Positions 12,738-22,582 of a stretch of 64,000 nt of DNA are shown here, in pieces; position 1 is the stretch's first letter; every line of letters starts with the position of its first letter. Location: assembly GCA_028874215.1 (NCBI GenBank), contig JAPPLF010000066.1, positions 62,001-126,000 on the forward strand, read 5' to 3'. A model generated the notes under the pieces. The model did no database searches. It was not told where the DNA came from and was given only the letters and a program-made list of their open reading frames with translations. A program made the position numbers and the translations under genes. This stretch comes from Acidobacteriota bacterium (GTDB taxonomy: Bacteria > Acidobacteriota > UBA6911 > RPQK01 > JAJDTT01).

Positions 12738-14518
12738 TTTTTTGTTCTCGCTGCGTCGATGGCCCGCTGCTTGAGGCCACCCAGTTGGCTGCCCGCCAGT
12801 TCGCCAATGGAGGTCTTGCCCACCTCCGGCCGGTAGGACCAGGTTTCCCGGTGGTCCCGCTCAACCAGGGCCTTCAGGGAAAGCCCGATTTTCCGCTCGA
12901 GGAGATTGAGCTTTATGATCTCGAAATCGAGCTCCTGGCCCACCGAGACGTGGGATGTGGGGTCCTCGACCCGCTCTTCGGACAACTCGGAGATGTGGCA
13001 GAGTCCTTCGACGCCCTCGTCCAGCTCCACGAATGCGCCGAACGAGGTCAGCCGCACCACCTTGCCCGGGACGCGGTCCCCAACTTGATGCCGCGAGAAA
13101 AAATCCTCCCACTTGTCGGGTCCCAGCTGCTTGATCCCGAGCGACAGGCGTTGGCTTTCGCCGTCGACGCTCAGCACCACCGCGGTGACGTCGTCCCCTT
13201 TCTTGAGAACCTCCGACGGATGCTTGATTTTTTTCGTCCAACTCAGGTCGGAGATATGGACCAATCCCTCGATTCCCTCCTCCACCTCGACGAAGGCGCC
13301 GAAATCGGTCAGATTCCGGACGGTGCCGTTGACCACGGAATTGATCGCGTAGCGCTCCTCGACCGAATCCCAGGGATTCGGTTCGGTCTGTTTCATCCCC
13401 ATGGAGATGCGGCGGGCCTTGGCGTCGACGTCGAGGACGACAGCCTGGACCTGGTCGCCGACGGAAAGGATCTTGGAAGGATGCTTGATCCGGCGGTTCC
13501 AGGTCATTTCGGAAATGTGAATGAGTCCCTCGACACCCTCCTCCAATTCGACGAAGGCGCCGTAGTCGGTGATGCTGACGACCACCGAAGGGACGCGGGA
13601 CCCGCGCGGGTACCGTTGGGCCACGGTGTACCAGGGATCGGTGGTGAGCTGCTTGTATCCCAGGGAGACCTTCTCGTCGATTCGGTCGAACTTGAGAACC
13701 TTGACATCGATCTTGTCTCCGACCTTGAAGAGGTCGGAAGGGTGGTTGACCCGCCCCCAAGACATGTCGGTGATGTGAAGCAGGCCGTCGATGCCGCCCA
13801 AGTCGACAAAGGCGCCGTAGTCGGTGATGTTCTTTACGACTCCCGGGGTGACCTTCCCCTCCTCGAGGCTGCGGAGGGTTTCCTCCTTCCGCTTGAAGTA
13901 TTCTTCCTCCAGGACGGCCTTTCGCGACAGCACAATGTTGCCGCGGCGCTTGTTTACCTTGATCACCCGGAGCTGGAGTTCCTGGTCGCGCAAGCTGTCC
14001 AGGTTCCGAACCGGATGCATGTCCACCTGGGAGCCCGGCAGGAAGGCGCGAACCCCGATATCGACCGAGAGCCCCCCCTTCACCCGCTCGATGACGCGCC
14101 CCTGGATCACCGCCTGTTCCTGGTAGGCGCGCTCGATGCTGTCCCAGATCTTCATTCTCTCGGCCTTCTCGCGAGAGAGAATCACGCCGCCGTCCAACGT
14201 CTCCGAATTCTCCATCAGAACGTCGACCGTGTCGCCGGCCTTGACGTTGACCACGCCGCCCCGCTCACGGAACTCGCCGATGGGGACCAGGCCTTCGGAC
14301 TTGAATCCAATATCCACGAGAACATGGGAATCGGAGACCTCGATGACCGTTCCGGGGATCACCTCGCCCTCGGAGAGGTTCTTGAAACTTGTATCGTACG
14401 CTTCGACCAGCGCATCGCGATCAAGGTCGTCGGCGATCTCGATGGTGGGGAGTGCGACGTTGGAAAGCCCCGCAGCAATCAGGCTTTCAAGCTCTTTGTC
14501 GGTTCCGGTTGGAGCCAT
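12734..14518 (-). CDS. rpsA: Ribosomal protein S1
   Basis: RNA-binding protein of the 30S subunit that helps recruit mRNAs with weak ribosome sites. The 594 residues hold six S1 RNA-binding repeats; repeats three to six show the recurring pattern DYGAFVxL...GLxHISxMSW (for example around residues 222, 307, 395 and 480). The length is slightly above the 557 of E. coli because of both termini. The ATG at 14518 follows an AGGAGG ribosome site. Given several genes here with GTG or TTG starts or no leader, S1 matters for local translation. Confidence 0.96.
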   Translation of the reverse strand: MAPTGTDKELESLIAAGLSNVALPTIEIADDLDRDALVEAYDTSFKNLSEGEVIPGTVIEVSDSHVLVDIGFKSEGLVPIGEFRERGGVVNVKAGDTVDVLMENSETLDGGVILSREKAERMKIWDSIERAYQEQAVIQGRVIERVKGGLSVDIGVRAFLPGSQVDMHPVRNLDSLRDQELQLRVIKVNKRRGNIVLSRKAVLEEEYFKRKEETLRSLEEGKVTPGVVKNITDYGAFVDLGGIDGLLHITDMSWGRVNHPSDLFKVGDKIDVKVLKFDRIDEKVSLGYKQLTTDPWYTVAQRYPRGSRVPSVVVSITDYGAFVELEEGVEGLIHISEMTWNRRIKHPSKILSVGDQVQAVVLDVDAKARRISMGMKQTEPNPWDSVEERYAINSVVNGTVRNLTDFGAFVEVEEGIEGLVHISDLSWTKKIKHPSEVLKKGDDVTAVVLSVDGESQRLSLGIKQLGPDKWEDFFSRHQVGDRVPGKVVRLTSFGAFVELDEGVEGLCHISELSEERVEDPTSHVSVGQELDFEIIKLNLLERKIGLSLKALVERDHRETWSYRPEVGKTSIGELAGSQLGGLKQRAIDAARTKK

Positions 14519-14672
14519 CCGCTAAGTTCCTCCTGCTGGCCGGCGCGATCTATCCTGGCGGACTGCAAACTCCCCCCTGTCCTCACCGGCCGACATACTC
14601 ATTCAAGGAGGGAACAATCAGAATAGGATATTCCGGTCGCCTTCCGCAACCGGCGCAGCGCGCGAAGCTGTT

Positions 14673-14702
14673 CATTTAGCGTCGGTCCGCCTGGATTGTC
14701 AA
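14673..14702 (-). promoter_or_regulatory. Probable rpsA promoter
   Basis: On the minus strand TTGACA (14702-14697) is followed after 18 bases by the poor -10 TAAATG (14678-14673). The -35 is perfect; the -10 keeps only the first bases. Confidence 0.45.
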
Positions 14703-14776
14703 GCGCCGCGGTCCGGACGCTCGAGGCGGAAGAAACGAGCCCCCGGGCTGGCCGGCTCGACTGGGCGGGGCCGATT

Positions 14777-14785
14777 TGCTAAACT
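14777..14785 (+). promoter_or_regulatory. Extended -10 element for rpmE
   Basis: TGCTAAACT on the plus strand, an extended -10 box 47 bases before the rpmE start. No clear -35. Confidence 0.4.
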
Positions 14786-14832
14786 TCGCGGCGGCTGCAT
14801 GCGAGGCGAGTGAGAAAGGGGAGCGGTCAGAG

Positions 14833-15039
14833 ATGAAAGCAGGCATCCATCCCGAATACGGCGTCGTCACGGTGCGCTGTGCGTGCGGCGCGGGGTGGGA
14901 AACCCGATCCACCCACAAGGGCCAATTGCGCCTCGATATCTGCTCCAGTTGCCATCCCTTTTTCACCGGTAAGCAGAAGCTGATAGACACCGCAGGCCGC
15001 GTCGAGCGGTTCCAGAGGAAGTACGGCCTCATCAAATAG
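14833..15039 (+). CDS. rpmE: Large ribosomal subunit protein L31, zinc-binding type
   Basis: A 68-residue 50S protein. The four zinc ligands are C16, C18, C37 and C40 (CAC...CSSC), marking the C+ form as opposed to the cysteine-free form made under zinc limitation. The ATG at 14833 has a GGGAG site; an in-frame ATG at 14776 would add a non-conserved leader. It precedes prfA, a frequent arrangement. Confidence 0.95.
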   Translation: MKAGIHPEYGVVTVRCACGAGWETRSTHKGQLRLDICSSCHPFFTGKQKLIDTAGRVERFQRKYGLIK

Positions 15040-15167
15040 GAGGCTGCGGTGACGGTTCAGCGTCGCACTGGCGCCGGTGTTGCGCCCGAATGCCGTGGCG
15101 ACTCTCGCCGCGGGACCCTGGAACCCCAAACCGGAGTCGGGGAGACGAGTCTTCCCAAGCCCCCGCC

Positions 15168-16241
15168 ATGTTAGAGAAATTGCGCGCCCTGGAGGCAGAC
15201 TACGAGCAGATTTCCCGGCAATTGGGAGATCCCCAGGTCGTTGCCTCCCGGGATCGTTACCGGGAGGCCGCAAGAACCTATGCGGAGTTGCGTCCACTGG
15301 TCGAAAAATACCGGGCGTACCGGCGCGCCCTCCACGAGGCAAAGGATCTCGAGGAGATGGCCGGGGCCGAGACGGATTTTGAATTGGCGGAGTTGGCGAA
15401 GGCTGAGTTGACGTTGCTCGAGGTCCGCCTTGCCGAGCAGGAAGGGGAGTTGCGCATCCTGCTTCTGCCGCGCGACCCCAACGACGAAAAGAACGCGATC
15501 CTGGAGATCCGCGCCGGCACGGGGGGCGTCGAAGCCAGCCTGTTCGCCCAGGAAGTTTTCCGCATGTACGTCAGGTATGCCGAGTCGCACGGGTGGAGGG
15601 TGGACATCATCTCCGCTCATGCCACCGATGCGGGCGGACTGAAAGAAGTGAGCGCCACCATCGAAGGCAAGCAGGTTTACGGACGTCTCAAGTTTGAAAG
15701 CGGCGTGCACCGCGTCCAACGCGTGCCCCAAACCGAGACCCAGGGAAGGGTTCACACTTCCGCCGTAACGGTCGCGGTCTTGCCGGAAGCGGATGACGTC
15801 GATGTCAAGATCCAGCCCAAGGACCTTCGGTGGGACACCTACTGCTCCTCCGGTCCCGGTGGCCAGTCGGTGAATACGACCTACTCGGCAGTCCGTGTCA
15901 CGCACATTCCCACCGGGGAGGTCGTGACCTGCCAGGACGAGAAGTCGCAGCTCAAGAACAAGAACAAGGCGCTCAAGGTGTTGAGGTCGCGGTTGTACGA
16001 GCGGGCTCGCCGGGACCGTCACGACGAGATGGCGGCCACTCGCCGCGCCTTGGTCGGCAGCGGAGACCGCAGCGAGAAGATCCGGACCTACAACTTTCCC
16101 CAGAACCGCATCACCGACCACAGGATCGGCGTCACGCTGCACCGGCTGGAGGCCGTTCTGGGGGGCGCGCTCGACGACATCCTCGATCGCCTGACCGCTT
16201 TCGATCAGGCTGAAGCGCTGAAAGCACAGAAAATTGCTTGA
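15168..16241 (+). CDS. prfA: Peptide chain release factor 1
   Basis: Terminates translation at UAA and UAG. The 357 residues carry the codon-recognition P-x-T motif as PQT at 187-189 (RF2 would have SPF) and the GGQ catalytic loop at 231-233, whose glutamine is the usual PrmC target. The ATG at 15168 fits the family N-terminus MLEKLRALE; upstream in-frame sequence to 15090 is not conserved. No canonical ribosome site is obvious. prmC overlaps its 3' end by eight bases. Confidence 0.95.
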   Translation: MLEKLRALEADYEQISRQLGDPQVVASRDRYREAARTYAELRPLVEKYRAYRRALHEAKDLEEMAGAETDFELAELAKAELTLLEVRLAEQEGELRILLLPRDPNDEKNAILEIRAGTGGVEASLFAQEVFRMYVRYAESHGWRVDIISAHATDAGGLKEVSATIEGKQVYGRLKFESGVHRVQRVPQTETQGRVHTSAVTVAVLPEADDVDVKIQPKDLRWDTYCSSGPGGQSVNTTYSAVRVTHIPTGEVVTCQDEKSQLKNKNKALKVLRSRLYERARRDRHDEMAATRRALVGSGDRSEKIRTYNFPQNRITDHRIGVTLHRLEAVLGGALDDILDRLTAFDQAEALKAQKIA

Positions 16242-17151
16242 CACGCACCTGGACAGGATTCCGACGGAGTTGACGGTGGGGGACGCGGTTCGGCAGGGAA
16301 CCTCGTGCCTCAAGCGGAAACGCATCCGCAATCCCCGCCTGGATGCGGAGTTGATGCTGGGTTCCCTTCTGGGGCGCTCCCGTGCGTACCTGCTGGCGCA
16401 CCCCGAACTGCGCTTGGACCCGGTCCAGGCCGGGAGATGGACGAGCTGGCTCCGGAAGCGGGCGGGGCACTATCCGATCCAGTATTTGTTGGGGAATCAG
16501 GAGTTTTACGGAAGGGATTTCGCCGTTGGACCGGGCGTGCTGATCCCACGGCCGGAAACAGAGCTGTTGGTGGATGTCTGCCTGGAACGGATCGACGCCA
16601 TGGCTCTGCCGAACCCGACAGTGCTCGACGTGGGAACGGGTTCGGGGGCCATTGCGGTGACCTTGGCCGCCGAACGGCCGCGGCTCCGGGTAACGGCCAC
16701 GGATATTTCAGGCCGCGCCCTGGCGGTGGCCAGGCGGAACGCGGAGCGCTACGGTTGCGAATCCCGGATCGAGTTTTTGGAGGGGCGAAACCTGACGCCG
16801 TTGGAGGGGCGGGCCACCCGCTGGGATCTTGTGGTATCGAATCCCCCCTATGTCTCAACAGCCGACCGGGACCGGGTCGACCGGTCCGTGGCCGCGTATG
16901 AGCCCGGAGCCGCCGTCTTTGCGGGTCCCGACGGTCTGGAGATGTACGAAACGTTGCTGAAGGGATGTCCGTCGGTCATGACGCCGACGAGCCCTCTGGT
17001 ATTGGAGATCGATGCAGGCGCCCGGGGGCGTGTGTGCCGCTTGGCGCGGCGCCGGAACTGGCGCGCCGTGGAGACGCGGAGAGATTTGGCAGGCATCGAA
17101 CGATGTCTGGTGTTGGTCCGGAGGAACCACGGCGAGGTGTACGATGAGTGA
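16234..17151 (+). CDS. prmC: Release factor glutamine N5-methyltransferase PrmC
   Basis: Methylates the glutamine of the GGQ motif in RF1 and RF2, using SAM. The 305 residues contain the helical N-terminal domain, the conserved RPETE segment (106-110), the SAM motif DVGTGSG (132-138) and the catalytic NPPY at 203-206. The TTG start lies inside the end of prfA (overlap of eight bases), consistent with coupled synthesis of enzyme and substrate. Confidence 0.94.
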   Translation: MLDTHLDRIPTELTVGDAVRQGTSCLKRKRIRNPRLDAELMLGSLLGRSRAYLLAHPELRLDPVQAGRWTSWLRKRAGHYPIQYLLGNQEFYGRDFAVGPGVLIPRPETELLVDVCLERIDAMALPNPTVLDVGTGSGAIAVTLAAERPRLRVTATDISGRALAVARRNAERYGCESRIEFLEGRNLTPLEGRATRWDLVVSNPPYVSTADRDRVDRSVAAYEPGAAVFAGPDGLEMYETLLKGCPSVMTPTSPLVLEIDAGARGRVCRLARRRNWRAVETRRDLAGIERCLVLVRRNHGEVYDE

Positions 17152-17485
17152 TTGCCTGTTCTGCCGGATCGTGAACGGAGAGCTTCACGCGGCAGTGGTG
17201 GCGGAGGACAAATGGACCATGGCGTTCCGGGACATCAACCCTCAGGCGCCCACCCATGTCCTGGTGATCCCCAAGAAGCACGTTGGCTCATTGGGCGAAG
17301 CGGCGGAGGAGGACACTGCCCTTCTCGGCCGGCTGTTGCTGCTTGCGAAGAGGGTCGCGCGCGATGAAGGTTTGGCCTCGGGCTATCGAGTCGTCCTGAA
17401 CAACGGCGCTGCGGCCGGGCAGAGTGTTTTTCACATTCACGCCCATGTTCTGGGGGGTCGACACATGGGCTGGCCGCCGGGTTGA
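17144..17485 (+). CDS. hinT: HIT-family nucleotide hydrolase (HinT-like)
   Basis: A 113-residue histidine-triad protein; the triad HIHAH is at 97-101 and CLFCRIV near the N-terminus is typical of HinT, which hydrolyses adenosine phosphoramidates and aminoacyl-adenylates. The ATG overlaps the prmC stop and follows a GGCGAGGTG stretch. Substrate is assigned by family only. Confidence 0.9.
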   Translation: MSDCLFCRIVNGELHAAVVAEDKWTMAFRDINPQAPTHVLVIPKKHVGSLGEAAEEDTALLGRLLLLAKRVARDEGLASGYRVVLNNGAAAGQSVFHIHAHVLGGRHMGWPPG

Positions 17486-17537
17486 TTCCGGTTGCCGGGT
17501 CCCAGGTTCGGAAATCGAGAGTTGCAGGAGGTCGGCC

Positions 17538-18089
17538 TTGGAGGATCTGGTCAGGAAGTTGCTTCATGAGATCGGCGAGGACCCCAATCGGGAGGGGCTT
17601 GTGGGCACTCCCGAAAGAGTCGAACGCGCCCTGCGGTTCCTGACCAGGGGATACGCGCAGGATGTGGACGAGCTGCTCAACGGAGCGTATTTCAACGTGG
17701 AATACGATGAAATGGTCATCGTCAAGGACATCGAGGTCTATAGTCTTTGCGAACATCACCTGTTGCCCTTCTTCGGACGGTGCCATGTCGGATATCTCCC
17801 AACGGACCGGGTCATCGGGCTCAGCAAGATTCCGAGAATCGTGGACGTGTTCGCGCGGCGCCTTCAAGTCCAGGAACGGCTCACCCAGCAGATTGCCGAG
17901 ACCGTCAACGACAAGATCCGCCCCAAGGGCGTGGCGGTCGTCGTCGAAGCGCAACACTTGTGCATGTTGATGCGAGGGGTCGAAAAGCGGCAAACTCGGG
18001 TCATGACTTCCGCCATGCTGGGCAAGTTCAGGGACGATCAGCGGTCCCGGAGTGAGTTTCTGCACCTGGTGGGTGCCCGGAAAACTTGA
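17538..18089 (+). CDS. folE: GTP cyclohydrolase I
   Basis: Converts GTP to 7,8-dihydroneopterin triphosphate, the first step of folate (and tetrahydropterin) synthesis. The zinc ligands C71, H74 ([10 protein letters not shown]) and C142 (QHLCMLMRG) are in place. It is 183 residues from the TTG at 17538, chosen because a strong GCAGGAGG site precedes it; the open frame extends upstream to 17424 inside the HIT gene but without conservation. Confidence 0.95.
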   Translation: MEDLVRKLLHEIGEDPNREGLVGTPERVERALRFLTRGYAQDVDELLNGAYFNVEYDEMVIVKDIEVYSLCEHHLLPFFGRCHVGYLPTDRVIGLSKIPRIVDVFARRLQVQERLTQQIAETVNDKIRPKGVAVVVEAQHLCMLMRGVEKRQTRVMTSAMLGKFRDDQRSRSEFLHLVGARKT

Positions 18090-18090
18090 A

Positions 18091-19575
18091 ATGAGACGTG
18101 AGGTCCGGAGTCGGCGACGTTGGGGACAGCTCGGGCGGCTGACCCTGGCCCCGTTGCTCTGGATCTGTCTGGGCCCGGCCTGGGCGAACGGGCAGGACCA
18201 GGACCAGGACGAAGCGATCCGGGTCAGAGTCGATCTGGTTCTGCTTCGTTTCACCGTCAGAGATCCCGGGAACAAGTTGGTCAATACCCTGACGCAGGAG
18301 GACTTCCGCGTGGTCCAGGGCGGCAGGGAAAGGGAGATCGTCTTCTTTCGGCCCCCGCGAAAACGGACGGCTGACCTGGGCCGGCTCTGGATCGCCTTTC
18401 TTCTGGACGTGAGCGGAAGCACCTTTGCCACCCGGGCGGAAGAGATCATGGCCGCCCAGAACTTTCTGGACAACATTCACCTGTTCACCCAGATCGGCGT
18501 CTTCGGGTTTACCGACAAGTTGCTGGTTTTTCAGGAGTTCACTTCCCGCAAGCAACTTGCGGAAAAAGCCTTCGCGGCGGCCCGGCCGCATCAGGGACGA
18601 ACCGCGATTTACGAGTCGGTGGAGGCGCTGCTGGCGCCCCTTGGGACCCGGGCGAGGCCCGGCGACGGAAAGGTGTTGATTCTGGTCTCTGATGGGATGG
18701 ACGATGCCTACCACCGGGCCGAGAGGGCCGCGGCCCGGGCCCGGCGCGAGGATGTGAGGATCTATACGATTCTGGTTCCGTCGGCGACCGCTTTGCCGAC
18801 GGCTCCGGGACTCGTGGCGGCGGAAGATCCGAAGGAGGAGGAGAAGGCGGCCGCCTTCGCTCGTTTGGCCGTGCAGACCGGCGGAATGCACTTCAGCGGA
18901 ATCGAAACCATCCTGGACTTCGATTCCACCCTGGCACAGATCAACGACGACGTTTTCGGCAATCTCTATTCCATCGGCGTCTCCGGCGACCCGACTCCGG
19001 GAATCGACCCCGACTCGCCGGCTCTCGTCACCACCTCAAACCCGGATCTACTGGTGTCGCGTCCCTTCACCCGGGCGCCCGGCCGCCTCCGCGCCAAGAA
19101 GAAGTTCATCGAGGCGCTCTTCTACAGCGAAGTCGAGCTGGGACCCCCCGAAGACGAGGGTCTGGAACGGTACGAGCTGGGCGCCGACGTGGACATCCTC
19201 CGGCCCAGGGGCCAGATCTCGGGCAAGGTCGGGTTGCCGTTCCGAATCAAAATCAGTCCCTACACGCTCTCAAGGGAGCCGGATGGAGACGTCCGGACCC
19301 AATTGGGAATCATCGGCCAGTTGGTGGACGCGGACGGGCGGGAAGTGGTCAGGATGAGAGAATTCTTCCGGGCCACCCTGGAAAGAAAGGAGCTTCGGGA
19401 CGGCCGGGGGATCATCTATACCAACAAGCTCTTCGTGCAGCCGGGGCGGTACAATTTGCGGCTGGCCCTGCTGGAAATTCCCACCTGGAAGATGTTCTTC
19501 TTCCAGCGTGAAGTCAGTGTGAGCTCTCCAGCCTTCTCTCGCGGTTCCAGGGGTAGGACTCGCAGTATTCCTTGA
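18091..19575 (+). CDS. Secreted von Willebrand factor A protein, acidobacterial VWFA-related type
   Basis: A 494-residue protein. Residues 1-34 form a signal peptide (arginine-rich start, hydrophobic core, WANGQ near the cleavage site). A small region before the VWA fold (VDLVLLRFTVRD..NTLTQEDFRVVQGG) matches the lead-in of the TIGR03436-type VWFA-related proteins frequent in Acidobacteria. The metal-ion site DVSGS is at 106-110. The rest is beta-rich with no recognised domain. Such proteins are thought to mediate metal-dependent adhesion or complex assembly outside the cytoplasm; the ligand is unknown. Its 3' end overlaps the facing acyltransferase gene by 62 bases. Confidence 0.8.
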   Translation: MRREVRSRRRWGQLGRLTLAPLLWICLGPAWANGQDQDQDEAIRVRVDLVLLRFTVRDPGNKLVNTLTQEDFRVVQGGREREIVFFRPPRKRTADLGRLWIAFLLDVSGSTFATRAEEIMAAQNFLDNIHLFTQIGVFGFTDKLLVFQEFTSRKQLAEKAFAAARPHQGRTAIYESVEALLAPLGTRARPGDGKVLILVSDGMDDAYHRAERAAARARREDVRIYTILVPSATALPTAPGLVAAEDPKEEEKAAAFARLAVQTGGMHFSGIETILDFDSTLAQINDDVFGNLYSIGVSGDPTPGIDPDSPALVTTSNPDLLVSRPFTRAPGRLRAKKKFIEALFYSEVELGPPEDEGLERYELGADVDILRPRGQISGKVGLPFRIKISPYTLSREPDGDVRTQLGIIGQLVDADGREVVRMREFFRATLERKELRDGRGIIYTNKLFVQPGRYNLRLALLEIPTWKMFFFQREVSVSSPAFSRGSRGRTRSIP

Positions 19576-20203
19576 GGGCATCCATCGTTTCCTGATACCT
19601 GGGCAGCCAGTCCGAGGCGGATTGTCCGCGGGGCACCAGGAGCGGGTGTCCGATCTTCACCAAGGTTTGAGAGAAGGGTTTGGGGATTCGAAAGCCGTCC
19701 CAGCCGGAACCGGCCCAGAATCGGCGAGGCTGGATGTGGAACGGGAGAATGGGAAACCCTGTCTTCATGGAGAGCCAGATCGGCCCCGGTTTCACCCTGT
19801 AGGCCGGACCCACCGGCCCATCGGCGGCAAACCCCACGGGCCGGCCGCCGGCCAGGTGCCGCTTGAGCTGAAGGAGGGCCCGGGTCGAACCTCTGCGGCT
19901 GGATCCCCTGGCCGGATGGTATCCGAATCGGCGAATGATGCGGGCCATGTACTCCCCGTCGGCGTGCTGGCTTGTGATCACGCCGATCTCCCGGAATCGC
20001 CAGAAATGGGTGGCGCAAAAGATCTGGTTGTGCCAGAAGCTGAAGATGAAGGGAGTGCCTCGCCGATTCAACCGGGAAAAATGTTCCCAGCCTTCGACCC
20101 GGTATCGAAGAAGTGTGCCGAGACCCCAGATCAGGGCCCACCCGGCCGTACTTCCTGCAGCCAGGGAAATGCGCTGCGACAGAGGCGCGTCAGCGGCTTT
20201 CAT
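19514..20203 (-). CDS. DUF374-family lysophospholipid acyltransferase-like protein
   Basis: A 229-residue protein of the DUF374 group (LPLAT superfamily, COG2121). FSFWHNQIF supplies the catalytic-histidine region near residue 57, and the later FAADGPVGPAYRVKPGPIWL matches the family's substrate-side motif. These proteins are predicted to acylate lipid A-like or other glycolipid precursors at the inner membrane; the actual acceptor is not established. It is six bases downstream of the prephenate dehydrogenase gene and runs into the convergent VWA gene. Confidence 0.8.
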   Translation of the reverse strand: MKAADAPLSQRISLAAGSTAGWALIWGLGTLLRYRVEGWEHFSRLNRRGTPFIFSFWHNQIFCATHFWRFREIGVITSQHADGEYMARIIRRFGYHPARGSSRRGSTRALLQLKRHLAGGRPVGFAADGPVGPAYRVKPGPIWLSMKTGFPILPFHIQPRRFWAGSGWDGFRIPKPFSQTLVKIGHPLLVPRGQSASDWLPRYQETMDALKEYCESYPWNRERRLESSH

Positions 20204-20209
20204 GGTGGC

Positions 20210-20959
20210 TCAAGCCGTCCCGGGCATGTCGCCGCGAGCGAGAATTTCGTCGATCTCCACCAGTTTGCTGATGAACTCCCGCCGGGCCGCGCCGGCGTAG
20301 CGATTGCGCTGTTCCATGTCCCTGAATAGCTCGGAGGTGTCGTTCTGAACGGTTTCGGCGAGGCGGTAGAAGGCGTCCGGTCCCGGTGTGGAGAGCCGCT
20401 GTCCTCGCCAATCCAACTCCTTCAGCGCCTGGGAGATCAGGTGGAAGATGGCTTGGGTGCGAGCGAGTCTCCGGTCGTGCTCCTGCGGCGTCGTCTCGAT
20501 GATCTCCAATCCGAGGCCTTGGAAAAAATTGCGTATGCAGTCGTAGTTGGCGGAGTCGATTCGCACTGGACAGACTGCGATCTTCATTCCTCCGATGCCA
20601 TCCCTACCGCTGTCGGGTCCGAAGAGGGGGTGGGTGCCCAGGATCTGAACGTCGTCCGGCAGGCGGGACGACATGCAGTCGACGGGGTATTGCTTGACGC
20701 TGCAGGTGTCAATCACCACCTGGCCGGTTCGGAGAGCCGGAGAAATCTGCCGGCAAATGGCGTCGATGGCGGAGATGGGGGTGGCCAGGATGACGTACTG
20801 GCCCTCGAGAACCTGCTCCAGAGTGGCGGCATCCGCCAGCCCGGCCAGTTTTTCGGGATCGCGGTCGTATACGCCGGCGACCTTGCCGGCGGGCAGGTGG
20901 CGGTGGACCAGGCGCCCGAAACGCCCGAAGCCCACGAGACCGATATTGCCGGTGCTCAC
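20210..20959 (-). CDS. tyrA: Prephenate dehydrogenase family protein
   Basis: A 249-residue NAD(P)-dependent dehydrogenase of tyrosine synthesis acting on prephenate or arogenate. The dinucleotide site is GLVGFGRFG at 7-15; the motifs GTHPLFGPDS and the histidine in QEHDRRLARTQAIFH match TyrA. No fused chorismate mutase and no ACT domain are present, and the length is shorter than the usual 280-370 residues. The choice between prephenate and arogenate cannot be made from the sequence. pheA, for phenylalanine, is 13 kb away. Confidence 0.83.
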   Translation of the reverse strand: MSTGNIGLVGFGRFGRLVHRHLPAGKVAGVYDRDPEKLAGLADAATLEQVLEGQYVILATPISAIDAICRQISPALRTGQVVIDTCSVKQYPVDCMSSRLPDDVQILGTHPLFGPDSGRDGIGGMKIAVCPVRIDSANYDCIRNFFQGLGLEIIETTPQEHDRRLARTQAIFHLISQALKELDWRGQRLSTPGPDAFYRLAETVQNDTSELFRDMEQRNRYAGAARREFISKLVEIDEILARGDMPGTA

Positions 20960-20975
20960 GGCGGGGCATTATAAT
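20946..20975 (+). promoter_or_regulatory. Promoter upstream of rnhB
   Basis: TTGCCG (20946-20951), 18-base spacer, perfect TATAAT (20970-20975). It drives rightwards from within the 5' end of the divergent tyrA gene. Confidence 0.6.
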
Positions 20976-21049
20976 GGATTTGCAAACACCCGAAAAAGAA
21001 TCAGCCTCTTCGCAATCCCTGCTTGCCGGTGCCGGTGCCGGGCTCACGC

Positions 21050-21862
21050 ATGTCGAAATCGGCTGGAGTGGCGAACCGAATGGCGGCACTGGAGTTCTCT
21101 CGATTGACTTTTTCCCAGATCAGGCAAGCTCTTGCGTCCCGTGAAGTCCAGGTGACTTCCGCGGTGTTGTCCGAATTGGCGGGCGATCGGAGGGTCGGCG
21201 TGCGGCGTCTGGCGCGGCGTCTGGCGCGCGCGCGAGCCGCGACCCGGGCGGAAAGTCGCCGATTGAAGTCGATGCTGGAGAAGGAGCGCGCGCTGTGGCG
21301 CCGCGGGATGGTGCGTGTCGCCGGTGTCGACGAAGCCGGCATGGGCCCTTTGGCGGGTCCGGTCGTCGCCGCCGCGGTGATTTTCGAACCGGGCATCGAA
21401 ATCCGCGGCGTGGACGACTCCAAGAAACTCTCGAGCGCGAGGCGCGACGAGCTGGCCGGGATCATTGCCCGGGACGCGGTCGCCATGGGAATCGGAGAGG
21501 CGTCGGTGGAGGAGATCGACCGGCTGAATATTTTCCATGCCGGTCTGCTGGCCATGAAGCGGGCCGTCGCGGCTCTCTGCCCGGCGCCGGAGTTCGCTTT
21601 GGTGGACGGCCGCCGGATCCCGGAGCTCGAAATCCCGCAGGAGGCCTGCGTCGGTGGGGACCGCAGGCATTTCTCGATTGCCGGGGCATCGATCCTGGCG
21701 AAAACTCATCGGGATCGGCTCATGAAGAAGCTGGACCGCTTGTTTCCGGAGTATGGATTTGCCCGCCACAAAGGCTACGGGACGCAACAGCATCGACTGG
21801 CGATCGAGAAACACGGGCGGACACCCGTGCATCGGAGATCGTTCTGCCGGAGAATGGCGTGA
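21050..21862 (+). CDS. rnhB: Ribonuclease HII with N-terminal helical extension
   Basis: Removes RNA from RNA-DNA hybrids and single ribonucleotides in DNA. The acidic catalytic DEAG is at 94-97 (VDEAGMGPLAGP), with further acidic residues in DDSKKLS and VDGRR. About 85 residues precede the catalytic core; this includes the segment FSQIRQAL..LAGDRRVGVRRLARRL, similar to the extra N-terminal domain of Gram-positive-type RNase HII. The start is uncertain between TTG 21023, ATG 21050 and ATG 21080. Confidence 0.92.
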   Translation: MSKSAGVANRMAALEFSRLTFSQIRQALASREVQVTSAVLSELAGDRRVGVRRLARRLARARAATRAESRRLKSMLEKERALWRRGMVRVAGVDEAGMGPLAGPVVAAAVIFEPGIEIRGVDDSKKLSSARRDELAGIIARDAVAMGIGEASVEEIDRLNIFHAGLLAMKRAVAALCPAPEFALVDGRRIPELEIPQEACVGGDRRHFSIAGASILAKTHRDRLMKKLDRLFPEYGFARHKGYGTQQHRLAIEKHGRTPVHRRSFCRRMA

Positions 21863-22527
21863 AGCGGGGAGCTTCCTACGGCCGGCAACGCCGCGACATG
21901 GTGGAGAAGCAACTGAGAGGTCGAGGCATCCGGGACGATCGTGTGCTGGAGGCGTTCCTGGAAGTTCCCCGTCATCGTTTCGTGCCCGACAAATGGATTG
22001 AGCGGGCATACGATGACGGCCCCCTTCCCATCGGCCATGATCAGACCGTCAGCCAGCCCTACATGGTTGCCGCCATGATCAGAGCGGCGAGGGTGTCCCC
22101 GGGGAACCGTGTGCTGGACATCGGGACCGGAAGCGGATATCAGGCGGCGTTGCTTGCGGCCATGAAGGTCCAGGTCTTCAGCGTGGAACGGATCCCGGAA
22201 CTGGCCGGCCAGGCGGCGAATCGGCTCGCCGGGCTCGGCTACCGGGATGTCCGGCTGCGAGTGGCCGACGGGACGCTGGGTTGGGAGGAATACGCGCCTT
22301 TTGAGAGCATCATCGTCGGCGCCGCGTCTCCCAGGATTCCCGAACCGCTGCTGCAGCAGTTGCGCGAGTCGGGGCGCCTGGTGATCCCCTTGGGACGGGA
22401 TTATTCCCAGGTGCTGCACATCGTGACCCGGAAGGGGGATGGATATCGAACCGACCGCGCGGAACGATGTGTGTTCGTGCCCTTGATCGGTAAATATGCC
22501 TGGAAGCGGAAACCGGCGGCTGACTGA
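21859..22527 (+). CDS. pcm: Protein-L-isoaspartate O-methyltransferase
   Basis: Repairs isomerised aspartates in ageing proteins by methylating L-isoaspartyl residues with SAM. The 222-residue protein has the family segments VPRHRFVP, DGPLPIGHDQTVSQPYMVA and the SAM motif DIGTGSGYQAALLA. The GTG start overlaps the rnhB stop (GTGA) and follows CCGGAGAA, so it is coupled to rnhB. Confidence 0.94.
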   Translation: MKRGASYGRQRRDMVEKQLRGRGIRDDRVLEAFLEVPRHRFVPDKWIERAYDDGPLPIGHDQTVSQPYMVAAMIRAARVSPGNRVLDIGTGSGYQAALLAAMKVQVFSVERIPELAGQAANRLAGLGYRDVRLRVADGTLGWEEYAPFESIIVGAASPRIPEPLLQQLRESGRLVIPLGRDYSQVLHIVTRKGDGYRTDRAERCVFVPLIGKYAWKRKPAAD

Positions 22528-22582
22528 AAGGCCACAGTCCGGCGTCCCGGCTTCCCCGGCCAGTGTCGAACCAATGCCCGCC

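Larger units (their letters stand above)
14519..14832. other. 314-base divergent control region between rpsA and rpmE
   Basis: Contains the rpsA promoter (minus) and an extended -10 for rpmE (plus), annotated separately, and an rpsA leader of roughly 145 bases. S1 genes are often autoregulated through their leader, but I could not identify a defined RNA structure by eye. No small gene is convincing. Confidence 0.5.
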
